From contig JAUNPT010000012.1 of the NCBI GenBank assembly GCA_030536565.1, positions 20,083 to 28,624 of the forward strand: a stretch of DNA of 8,542 bases, in the 5' to 3' direction. The stretch comes from Eubacteriales bacterium (lineage in GTDB: Bacteria > Bacillota > Clostridia > Lachnospirales > Lachnospiraceae). Position numbers and translations under genes: made by a program. A model generated the notes under the pieces. It was not told where the DNA came from. It worked only from the letters and a program-made list of their open reading frames with translations, and searched no databases. Every line of letters starts with the position of its first letter. Position 1 is the stretch's first letter. Shown here piece after piece: positions 1 to 6,677 of this stretch.

Positions 1-29
1 AAATAGTTTATTAATATTAAAGGAAAAAC

Positions 30-803
30 TTATATATATATATTCAACAGCTTTTCTGCAAGAGGATTAAGCATTGAGTTCTGTAATTTATATGCTGACT
101 GTACATGGGATTTTAATACTGCTCCCTCTGTTTTATCTTTATCTGTCAAAGCAAAAAGCTTTTCCATAAGCTTCTCATAAGTCTCAAAAAAATACATATA
201 TTCCTCGAAGCTAAGAAGACTGACATCAGCATCATAAGCTTTGCTTTTTTCTGTTTCTGAAGGCTTCGTTTCCACAGTATGTGAAACTGGGGCTGAAGCA
301 TTGCTTATAGTGCCTCCTAAAATAGCATTTATCTTGTTAATGTAATTTATTGTTTCCTTAAATGGTGGAATACCGCCATATTTGGCAACATTACCGCTTC
401 CGGCATTATATGCTGCAAGCGCCAGACTTACATTTCCGTCATAATCTTCCAAAAGGTATGACAGTACTTCTGCACCGCCTCTGATATTCTGTTCTGCGTC
501 AAACGGGTCAGTAACTCCCATCGATTCAGCTGTAGAAGGCATAAGCTGCATAATTCCCATTGCTCCACAGCTTGAAACTGCCTCAGGGTCAAAACCTGAT
601 TCAGCCTGCGCAACTGCCTTCAACAGATTCACATCAACACCAACCTCACCTGCAACTCTGTTAAATACTTCCTCTAATGAATTTCCCTGAACCTGTCCAT
701 TATAAACCGTATCAAATTCCGCTGCCTGAGGCTTATCAATCTGAACAGCCTCAGCAGTATACTGATTCCTATTTATTATATCTAACGCACTTATATTTTC
801 CAT
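30..803 (-). CDS. SLT-family lytic transglycosylase, leaderless
   Basis: A 257-residue protein with a goose-type lysozyme/SLT fold, expected to cleave the MurNAc-GlcNAc bond of peptidoglycan and form 1,6-anhydroMurNAc ends. Counted from the start chosen here, the catalytic Glu is E68 in AQAESGF, followed by GAMGIMQLMP (80-89) and AAYNAG (130-135), the three SLT hallmarks. Residues about 165-195 are a Ser/Thr/Pro-rich linker, and the last ~60 residues are probably helical and unrecognised. There is no signal peptide, transmembrane segment or lipobox, which is odd for a wall enzyme. Two starts are possible. ATG at 803 has GGAG five bases upstream. ATG at 830 adds nine residues (266 in all) but has only a weak purine stretch. 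I favour 803, not firmly. The gene lies about 70-100 bases after the penicillin-binding protein gene and has its own candidate promoter. The enzyme class is secure; the substrate context and export route are not. Confidence 0.9.
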   Translation of the reverse strand: MENISALDIINRNQYTAEAVQIDKPQAAEFDTVYNGQVQGNSLEEVFNRVAGEVGVDVNLLKAVAQAESGFDPEAVSSCGAMGIMQLMPSTAESMGVTDPFDAEQNIRGGAEVLSYLLEDYDGNVSLALAAYNAGSGNVAKYGGIPPFKETINYINKINAILGGTISNASAPVSHTVETKPSETEKSKAYDADVSLLSFEEYMYFFETYEKLMEKLFALTDKDKTEGAVLKSHVQSAYKLQNSMLNPLAEKLLNIYI

Positions 804-808
804 ATAAT

Positions 809-812
809 CTCC
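809..812 (-). promoter_or_regulatory. Ribosome binding site deciding the transglycosylase start
   Basis: GGAG on the minus strand ends five bases before the ATG at 803. No comparable purine motif precedes the upstream in-frame ATG at 830, so this site favours the shorter protein. The spacing is slightly short, so the choice is tentative. Confidence 0.45.
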
Positions 813-855
813 ATTATAATTGACTGCCATTGTCTATTTTTCTTCATTTCTTTTT

Positions 856-884
856 ATTATACGCCTGTTTATCATTTTTTACAA
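856..884 (-). promoter_or_regulatory. Sigma-A-type promoter for the lytic transglycosylase
   Basis: Reading the minus strand, a -35 element TTGTAA (879-884) is separated by exactly 17 bases from a perfect -10 element TATAAT (856-861). Transcription would start near 849, giving a leader of about 20 bases to the ATG at 830 or about 46 bases to the ATG at 803. It lies in the 71-base gap after the penicillin-binding protein gene. No convincing terminator precedes it, so the gene may also be reached by read-through from the SEDS/PBP operon. A flagellar sigma-28 promoter was considered, but the spacing does not fit. Confidence 0.65.
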
Positions 885-901
885 TAAATGTATAAAAGCT
901 T

Positions 902-2365
902 TTATTTGAAATATTCATCCAGAACATCTTTTGCTGTAACCTGGGCACTTTGAACCCCTGAATATCCTCCTTCAAGAATAACACATATTGCAATTTCAGG
1001 ATTATCCAAAGGAGCAAAGCCCACAAACCATGAATGATAATTTTCACTTTCATCATACTGAGCCGAGCCTGTTTTTCCGGCCACGTCATAAGCTGCATAT
1101 TTAAAGGAATGTCCTGTTCCTTCCGTCACAACAGCCCTCATATATTCCTTTAACACCCCGGACTCCTCCATATTCATTACCTGTGCCACAGCCTCCGGCT
1201 GATTCTGCTCTACAACACCGCCGCTGGCTGACTGGATTCTGTCAACGAGATATGGAGACATCATAACACCATTATTAGCTACAGAAGCAGCAATCATAAG
1301 GTTATGGATTGGAGAAACCATGGTTTTTCCCTGACCAATAGAAGTTTCCTGAACCTCACTTATTCCCGACGTCTCATCAAGAGAAAAGCGGCTGGAGCTA
1401 TATTCAATGCCGACAGGCAAATCCTGATTAAACAAAAATGTATTGCAGACATCTTTAAATGAGCCCTTATTTAAAGCCAGCCCCATAGTGGAAAATGCTG
1501 AATTACAGGAATTGGCAAAAGCTTTCTTTAAAGTTTCATGCCCATGCACCGTATTGTTAAAGCAGGGAATTGATGTTCCACCTTCAACATAAGAACTTCC
1601 GCTGCACTGATATGAATACGATTCATAATCAGGGTGTTCTCTTATATATTCCAGCGCTGTAATGATTTTAAATGTTGAACCCGGTGGATACAAGCCCTGT
1701 GCAGCCCTGTTTAAAAGAACAGAATCTGCTGTATCATATGTAAGCCATTCCTCATATTTCTCAGACGCAGAATTAGGATTATAATCTGGTTTTGATACCA
1801 TTGCAAGGACTTTTCCTGTTGATGGCTCCATAGCAATAACAGCACCCTTGTTATTTCCAAGTGCCTTATCAGCTGCCTGCTGAAGTTTTGGAACAAGTGT
1901 TGTAACAACTGTATTACCCACTGCCTTTTCACCCGATATATCATTAGACAGCATTTCAATAACATTATCCGTACCTGAAAGCAGGTAAAAATTCTCTGAG
2001 CTTTCAAGTCCTGATTTTACCTCACCGCTTAAACCAAGAACATGACAGTAGAGATTATCAAATGGATATACTCTGGTAGAATTTCCTTCGTCATCTGTCT
2101 GTGTTGTCGCAATAACAGTTCCATCACTGGCTGTAATATCCCCTCTTATTACCTTTTTTTCCTGATTATCTATTCTGTGATTATAGGAATTATTAATTAC
2201 CTTTGGTGCATCTACAGCATTGAAGTAAATCAAATACCCTATCATCATAAAAAAAAGTCCAACAAACACAAATGAAATTATATTTGTCTCTTTATTTCTA
2301 AGGCTCTTTTCTTTATTTTCCAGAATATCACTCTGGACGTTTTTTCTTCTTTTTTGCTCTTTCAT
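902..2365 (-). CDS. Class B penicillin-binding protein (peptidoglycan transpeptidase)
   Basis: A 487-residue monofunctional D,D-transpeptidase that cross-links stem peptides outside the membrane, normally as partner of a SEDS glycan polymerase. A basic cytoplasmic N-terminus is followed by one membrane anchor (about residues 29-50). RGDITASDG (74-82) is the usual first motif of the class B N-terminal domain. The transpeptidase domain has all three active-site motifs: STFK (230-233, nucleophile S230), SCN (286-288) and KTGS (431-434). The protein is short for the class because the N-terminal pedestal is small, and no PASTA domain follows; this resembles the PbpA type paired with RodA in actinobacteria. 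C254 and C268 lie in a segment often seen in Bacillota PBPs and could form a disulfide. The start overlaps the SEDS gene by 38 bases and has AAGGTGG eight bases upstream, which suggests coupled translation. It may act in division or elongation; the sequence does not settle which. Confidence 0.95.
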   Translation of the reverse strand: MKEQKRRKNVQSDILENKEKSLRNKETNIISFVFVGLFFMMIGYLIYFNAVDAPKVINNSYNHRIDNQEKKVIRGDITASDGTVIATTQTDDEGNSTRVYPFDNLYCHVLGLSGEVKSGLESSENFYLLSGTDNVIEMLSNDISGEKAVGNTVVTTLVPKLQQAADKALGNNKGAVIAMEPSTGKVLAMVSKPDYNPNSASEKYEEWLTYDTADSVLLNRAAQGLYPPGSTFKIITALEYIREHPDYESYSYQCSGSSYVEGGTSIPCFNNTVHGHETLKKAFANSCNSAFSTMGLALNKGSFKDVCNTFLFNQDLPVGIEYSSSRFSLDETSGISEVQETSIGQGKTMVSPIHNLMIAASVANNGVMMSPYLVDRIQSASGGVVEQNQPEAVAQVMNMEESGVLKEYMRAVVTEGTGHSFKYAAYDVAGKTGSAQYDESENYHSWFVGFAPLDNPEIAICVILEGGYSGVQSAQVTAKDVLDEYFK

Positions 2366-3674
2366 GATTTATTCCACCTTCATCCTGTCTCATATTATAC
2401 ATACCGTTAATCAGCGCAAACATAACCAGTGAACTAACTATTGAGCTTCCGCCATAGCTTACAAAGGGAAGTGTCACACCAGTCATAGGTATCAGCTTTA
2501 TCGAACCTCCAACTGTCAGGAATACCTGAAATCCATATGTAACACCCAATCCAACCGCTACCAGACGATAAAACAATGTCTTACATCTGGAGGCAATATT
2601 CATCATAAGTATAAGATTATTCAGGCAAATAAAAAGTAATGCCATCGTAAATATAATTCCAAATTCCTCTGTGAGTGCAGAGAACATAAAATCCTTAGTG
2701 GCAACAGGAATCTCATAGGGCATTCCTCTGCCAAGTCCGTATCCAAACCACGACCCCATTCCAATCGCAAACAATGACTGGCATATCTGATAGCCTGATG
2801 TATCAATCGTGCTCCATGGGTCACGCCATATAATTACCCGGGCCCTTACGTGTGCAAACAGCTTATACGCCAGACCTCCTGCCACGCAGCCTGCTCCAAG
2901 ACCTGCCAATAAATACCATGTCTTCCTTGTCGCCACAAACAGCATCATCAAATACACCACAAAGAATATAAGTGCTGCGCCTAAATCTGTTGAAATAACA
3001 AGTATTATTACATGAAGTGCTGCAAACACCGTAACTATTGCTGTCTGTCTAAATGTAGTAGACTTATTAAACATTGATGCGACAAACATTACATATAAAA
3101 TCTTAACAAATTCACCGGGCTGTATTGACACTCCGCCAATAGACATTACCAGATTAGCACCATATACTTCATTTCCAAAAAGAACAATAATAAGCAGAAT
3201 AAGTCCTGCCATACAATATGCCCAGCCAAAATTTCTAAAGCTTTTCACTTTCTTTAGAAGCCATGGAATAAAAAATGTTATTACAGTTCCGCCAATAGCA
3301 ATTACGAACTGCTTTACACAGGAATCAAAATCCAGTCTTGCAAGCATAATAAATCCAACTGCCATAAGCGTACACATATCATTGACAAGCAGCCTTGATG
3401 CTTTAGGATACAATACATCATAAACAAAAATAACTATAAAGAAATATATAAACTGTGTAAAATACAGATAAACATATTTCATATCATCACTTATCATATA
3501 TAAAATAAGATATCCAAGTAAATGTATAGTAAACATCAAAATATTCTGATAAACATAAATCAGCTTCCTTTTTCGCTCATTTTTAAGAACTGCTCCTCTG
3601 TATGCCCCTAAAGCATAAAATGATAATAAAAACGCAAATATATATTTTGACAGCTCAATAAACACTGACTGCAT
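2328..3674 (-). CDS. SEDS-family peptidoglycan glycosyltransferase (FtsW/RodA type)
   Basis: A 448-residue polytopic membrane protein of the SEDS family, which polymerises lipid II into glycan strands together with a class B PBP. About ten hydrophobic helices are visible. Family motifs are QPGEF (185-189), STDLGAAL (228-235, with D230 at the position of the catalytic Asp of RodA), and the C-terminal signature from PMTGV to SYGGSS (396-411). WRDPWS (283-288) begins the large extracytoplasmic loop. The C-terminus is a cytoplasmic basic tail ending in five lysines. AAAGGAG eight bases before the ATG supports the start, 30 bases after the U32 gene. The next gene, overlapping by 38 bases, is its likely transpeptidase partner. 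FtsW, RodA and SpoVE cannot be told apart from sequence alone; pairing with a short PBP rather than mreBCD or the mur/dcw genes leaves its role open. Confidence 0.93.
   Translation of the reverse strand: MQSVFIELSKYIFAFLLSFYALGAYRGAVLKNERKRKLIYVYQNILMFTIHLLGYLILYMISDDMKYVYLYFTQFIYFFIVIFVYDVLYPKASRLLVNDMCTLMAVGFIMLARLDFDSCVKQFVIAIGGTVITFFIPWLLKKVKSFRNFGWAYCMAGLILLIIVLFGNEVYGANLVMSIGGVSIQPGEFVKILYVMFVASMFNKSTTFRQTAIVTVFAALHVIILVISTDLGAALIFFVVYLMMLFVATRKTWYLLAGLGAGCVAGGLAYKLFAHVRARVIIWRDPWSTIDTSGYQICQSLFAIGMGSWFGYGLGRGMPYEIPVATKDFMFSALTEEFGIIFTMALLFICLNNLILMMNIASRCKTLFYRLVAVGLGVTYGFQVFLTVGGSIKLIPMTGVTLPFVSYGGSSIVSSLVMFALINGMYNMRQDEGGINHERAKKKKKRPE
2374..2380 (-). promoter_or_regulatory. Ribosome binding site of the PBP gene, inside the SEDS gene
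   Basis: AAGGTGG on the minus strand lies eight bases before the PBP ATG and within the last codons of the upstream SEDS gene. Ribosomes finishing the SEDS protein would pass over or reinitiate at this site, so it supports both the chosen start and translational coupling. Confidence 0.6.
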
Positions 3675-3704
3675 AATTAGTTCTCCTTTTATGTAAGTTA
3701 CAAG

Positions 3705-6131
3705 CTACTCTACGCCTCTATAGAAATGCCCCAAAGTACTTCTGTTATCTTCATTAAGAGTACCCTCATAAAAAGCCTCTATCTGAAGCAGCTTTCTAAT
3801 CTTTTCCTCATCTTCGTCCGAAATTTCCAGCCTTATGGCTCCAGGACAAAGCTTCGTGTAAATCTCCTTTGCCATTCTGATATCAAGAGGTTTTGCTCCT
3901 CGTGTTAATGTATAACAGAACCTGCAATTGCTCTGCACATCATATTGATTATTCTGGTTTTCAATTACTATCCTGCCATTATTGTGGTCACATTTTCCAA
4001 CTGTTTTACGTACACACTGTTGGGAAAGCATCATAGGAATTTTTCCATATACAATAAGCTCTGTATTATAATCAGTAACCGGCTCCAGCTCACTGGCAGT
4101 AAGCTCATAAGGCAGTGTCATTTTGCAAAGAATAGTTTGTGCCTGTTCTGCAAATTGCTTAAGCTGTTCCTTGCTGTGACTGTTAGTTATATACAAGCCT
4201 GCATCCGTATAAATCCTTGCATTCTTATTAATTCTTCCTGCCATGCCAAGTTCTTCCAGGTTTCTTACAAGATATCCATCAAAATTATATTCCAATGCAA
4301 TTTTAAGCAGGGATTCAAAAATTTGTCCGTTTTCGGCCTTTAAAATATGCGGTAATGCTAAAACCGCCTCTTTATCCATATTATGCAGCTCTTTTACTGC
4401 ATTTAAAAGCTCTGACGGAGCGTCATATAAAAGATTATAATCAAAATATATTCTTGATACCCTTGGAAATTCCAAAACAGTTTTAAAATGCTCAAGTCTT
4501 TCAAGAAGCACAGATATCTGTGGTTCGGGTTTTTTTTGAATTTCACATATCTGCTTATCATTTATGCTTTTTGTATTATACAAGCCCCCGACAGCTTTTC
4601 TTCTTTTCCTGCCCCTTAATGCAGCCACCATCTTTCCTGCAGCCTCTCTTCGCAGTTCATTCAACTGTGAAGCAGGAATAAATGCGTCCTCTGAAAGAAT
4701 CACTTCCACATGCCCCGGCTTTAAAACTGTATCTCCAAGCTTTGTGAGCTGTTCTGTTATCTTCGTCTTTGATGCAGGCTGTCTGGCTGCTTTTTCAACG
4801 ACAGCGCCTTCAACTGTCACACTCAAAGAATCGTTATATATTGTAAGTGACATTGGACGTCCTGTTATTCCTGTATATGATATATCTGCCTGTACTTTTA
4901 AATGCTCTGACTCAAAGCATTTTCTTACCCAGTCTGTAAGAGCGGCATTTTTAGTCCTGTAAAGCTCCATTCCAGGATTAAGCCTGTATTTTTTAGGCAG
5001 ATTTACCACAAATGTTTCTCCCTCTTTTAAAGCTGAACCACTTGAAAACGAATGCTCCTTATCAATCTCAAAAACGTCATGAGCATTAATAGACTCCAAT
5101 GCCTTACATTTAATTCTTCCATTAACATTTTCCATAATACGGAGTGCTTTTGTTCCCATATGATTAGGTCTGCCTAAGGACAGCATTGAGGCTCCTTTGC
5201 CACAGGTATAATACCCTTCCGTAAATGCACCTCTGTTGTACAGATCCATCAAAGCCATTATATCCTGTCTGGAAACCTTATATCCTTTTCTTCCCTTTTC
5301 AAGATACATATCTACATACTTTCTATAAATTGCAGTAACCCCTGCCGCATATGTGACATTTTTCATTCTGCCCTCTATCTTAAGTGAATAAACTCCTGCT
5401 TCAATAACATCTGGAAGAACCGGAAGCGCACACATATCCTTAGGGCTCAAAATGTATTTTCCATCTTTAAGCTTTTCCCCTGCCACATCATAGGCAAGTC
5501 TGCAGGGCTGGGCACACCTTCCTCTGTTGCCGCTCCTTGTTCCATTAAAGCTGGACAAAAGGCATTGTCCCGAATAAGAGTAGCATAATGCTCCATGCAC
5601 AAAGCTTTCTATTTCCACATCACATCTGTCATGAATATCTTTGATTTCCTTACAGTTTAACTCACGGGACGTAACAACTCTCAAAGCCCCTGCCTTAAAA
5701 AGCATTTCTGCTCCCTCCGGACCTGTCTGGGTCATCTGTGTACTCGCATGAATCGGCAAGTCAGGAAAATATTTTCTTATAAGATTAAATACACCAAAAT
5801 CCTGAACAATAACTGCATCAAGGCCTGCCTCATAATATGGCTTAATGTATGAAATAAGTCTGCTGTTTATCTCACACTCTTTTAAAAGAGTGTTAACAGT
5901 CAGGTATATTTTCCTATCAAACTGGTGGGCATACTCTATTGCATCTATAAGCTCATTCTCATGAAAGTTACCTGCATATGCTCTGGCACCAAAGAAATCA
6001 CCTCCAAGATAAACTGCATCAGCTCCCGCCTGAATAACTGCCTTACATATATTGTAAGAACCTGCTGGCGCAAGGATTTCAACCTTTTTAGCATTTTCCT
6101 TATTATATTGATACAAATTCTGTTCTTCCAT
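3705..6131 (-). CDS. U32-family protein with DUF3656, RlhA-like
   Basis: An 808-residue protein of the 'peptidase U32' family. Characterised members such as RlhA (23S rRNA cytidine hydroxylation) and TrhP (tRNA uridine hydroxylation) act in RNA modification using prephenate-linked chemistry, so a similar role is more likely here than proteolysis. The N-terminal barrel starts at VEILAPAGS (17-25). The U32 signature spans about 175-194 (ESFVHGALCY, then SGQCLLSS), with C183, C190, C206 and C210 as a probable Fe-S ligand set, and KIEGRMK lies at 251-257. A DUF3656-like segment covers about 388-505. The last ~270 residues look like a second, degenerate U32 barrel ending in another Cys set (C706, C714, C736, C739). 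E. coli RlhA is about 650 residues, so this is an extended clostridial form. The gene follows an intrinsic terminator 20 bases before its ATG. It has a GAAAGGAA ribosome binding site and is followed 30 bases later by the SEDS gene. The RNA substrate is unknown. Confidence 0.9.
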   Translation of the reverse strand: MEEQNLYQYNKENAKKVEILAPAGSYNICKAVIQAGADAVYLGGDFFGARAYAGNFHENELIDAIEYAHQFDRKIYLTVNTLLKECEINSRLISYIKPYYEAGLDAVIVQDFGVFNLIRKYFPDLPIHASTQMTQTGPEGAEMLFKAGALRVVTSRELNCKEIKDIHDRCDVEIESFVHGALCYSYSGQCLLSSFNGTRSGNRGRCAQPCRLAYDVAGEKLKDGKYILSPKDMCALPVLPDVIEAGVYSLKIEGRMKNVTYAAGVTAIYRKYVDMYLEKGRKGYKVSRQDIMALMDLYNRGAFTEGYYTCGKGASMLSLGRPNHMGTKALRIMENVNGRIKCKALESINAHDVFEIDKEHSFSSGSALKEGETFVVNLPKKYRLNPGMELYRTKNAALTDWVRKCFESEHLKVQADISYTGITGRPMSLTIYNDSLSVTVEGAVVEKAARQPASKTKITEQLTKLGDTVLKPGHVEVILSEDAFIPASQLNELRREAAGKMVAALRGRKRRKAVGGLYNTKSINDKQICEIQKKPEPQISVLLERLEHFKTVLEFPRVSRIYFDYNLLYDAPSELLNAVKELHNMDKEAVLALPHILKAENGQIFESLLKIALEYNFDGYLVRNLEELGMAGRINKNARIYTDAGLYITNSHSKEQLKQFAEQAQTILCKMTLPYELTASELEPVTDYNTELIVYGKIPMMLSQQCVRKTVGKCDHNNGRIVIENQNNQYDVQSNCRFCYTLTRGAKPLDIRMAKEIYTKLCPGAIRLEISDEDEEKIRKLLQIEAFYEGTLNEDNRSTLGHFYRGVE

Positions 6132-6151
6132 GAAAACAATTTCCTTTCAAT

Positions 6152-6188
6152 AAAAAAGCTGTTGCAAAATATATAATTTTGAAACAGC
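6152..6188 (-). terminator. Rho-independent terminator after zapA
   Basis: On the minus strand, GCTGTTTCAAAA (6177-6188) pairs with TTTTGCAACAGC (6158-6169) as a 12-position stem with one mismatch. The loop is seven bases (6170-6176), and a run of six T follows (6152-6157). The plus strand has no T-run after the stem, so the element works only in the direction of the genes. It lies entirely in the 65-base gap between zapA and the U32 gene, with the T-run ending 20 bases before the U32 start codon and close to its ribosome binding site. It should end or attenuate transcription coming from ruvAB-zapA. Confidence 0.8.
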
Positions 6189-6196
6189 CAATCATT

Positions 6197-6604
6197 TTAC
6201 TTTCTTAAATCATCAAGCTCAGTTTCTAATTTAACAATATTCTTCTGATACTTCGTGATTTCACTCTTTAATTCCTTAATTTCCTTGGCAGCTGCTTCTG
6301 CCTTAATCTGTGCTGCTATAAGCTCATGCTTCAAGTCATAGATTTCTTTATCCTTATGCTCTATATCTGCCTGACAGTCGTCCCCTAACTTCTTGGCTTT
6401 AAAGTAGTCATCAGCAATATTAAGATACATAAGATTAGAACGAACCTCAACAGACTGTCTGCGAAAGCCTTCCTCTCTATTAAAGTCTGTCAGCTTGTTG
6501 TTTATATATGAAGCTACCTTCTGCAAATATTCTTCACTTTCATACCCACTTAATTTAAATACTTTTCCGCCTAATATTACCTCAGTTATGTTCTTTGACG
6601 ACAT
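6197..6604 (-). CDS. zapA: Cell division protein ZapA
   Basis: A 135-residue cytoplasmic protein of the ZapA family, which binds FtsZ and bundles its protofilaments at the division site. The N-terminal globular domain (about residues 1-70) has the family's opening beta strands (ITEVILGGKVFKLSG) and the YLQKVASYINNKL helix. From about residue 75 to the end is a charged, heptad-like coiled coil that would drive dimer or tetramer formation. ATG at 6604 is preferred because GGGGAGG lies six bases upstream. The in-frame ATG at 6631 adds nine residues not typical of the family and has no ribosome binding site. The length is within the usual range for the longer Bacillota ZapA proteins. It lies 59 bases after ruvB with a candidate promoter between, and an intrinsic terminator follows directly. 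ZapA followed by a U32 protein is a familiar order in Bacillota. Confidence 0.9.
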   Translation of the reverse strand: MSSKNITEVILGGKVFKLSGYESEEYLQKVASYINNKLTDFNREEGFRRQSVEVRSNLMYLNIADDYFKAKKLGDDCQADIEHKDKEIYDLKHELIAAQIKAEAAAKEIKELKSEITKYQKNIVKLETELDDLRK

Positions 6605-6610
6605 GTACTT

Positions 6611-6617
6611 CCTCCCC
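6611..6617 (-). promoter_or_regulatory. Strong ribosome binding site that sets the zapA start
   Basis: GGGGAGG on the minus strand lies six bases before the ATG at 6604. It is the strongest Shine-Dalgarno match in the window. It sits downstream of the alternative ATG at 6631, which has only AT-rich sequence before it. Confidence 0.7.
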
Positions 6618-6648
6618 ACGCTCTGTTTCATTCCAATATAATATATTA

Positions 6649-6677
6649 AGTATACAATATTCGCTACATTTGTTCAA
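6649..6677 (-). promoter_or_regulatory. Candidate sigma-A promoter for zapA
   Basis: Minus-strand TTGAAC (-35, 6672-6677) and TATACT (-10, 6649-6654) are separated by exactly 17 bases. The -35 lies within the last codons of ruvB, and the ruvB stop codon falls in the spacer. Transcription would start near 6642, giving a leader of about 38 bases. The AT-rich setting makes chance matches fairly likely, so this is a candidate only. Confidence 0.45.

Noticed and set aside
1..29. Possible terminator downstream of the transglycosylase gene.
   Set aside because: The short stretch holds only an AT-rich palindrome and a run of five T with no GC stem; any terminator lies outside the window.
31..42. TA dinucleotide run at the 3' end of the transglycosylase gene.
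   Set aside because: Too short to be a meaningful repeat; it encodes the final codons and reflects AT-rich composition.
890..910. Palindrome TAAAAGCTTTTA at the end of the PBP gene as a possible terminator.
   Set aside because: It has no loop, is made mainly of A-T pairs and is not followed by a proper T-run, so it would not terminate.
844..1098. Minus-strand 84-codon frame overlapping the end of the PBP gene.
   Set aside because: It is out of frame with conserved PBP sequence including the KTGS region; the composition is that of a shadow frame.
4564..4962. Plus-strand open frame of 132 codons inside the U32 gene (a similar one lies at 3945-4343).
   Set aside because: It is antisense to a well-conserved coding region, its translation is low-complexity and family-less, and there is no credible ribosome binding site; a shadow frame.
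6605..6631. An upstream in-frame ATG at 6631 for ZapA.
   Set aside because: It has no ribosome binding site, and the strong GGGGAGG lies between it and the ATG at 6604.
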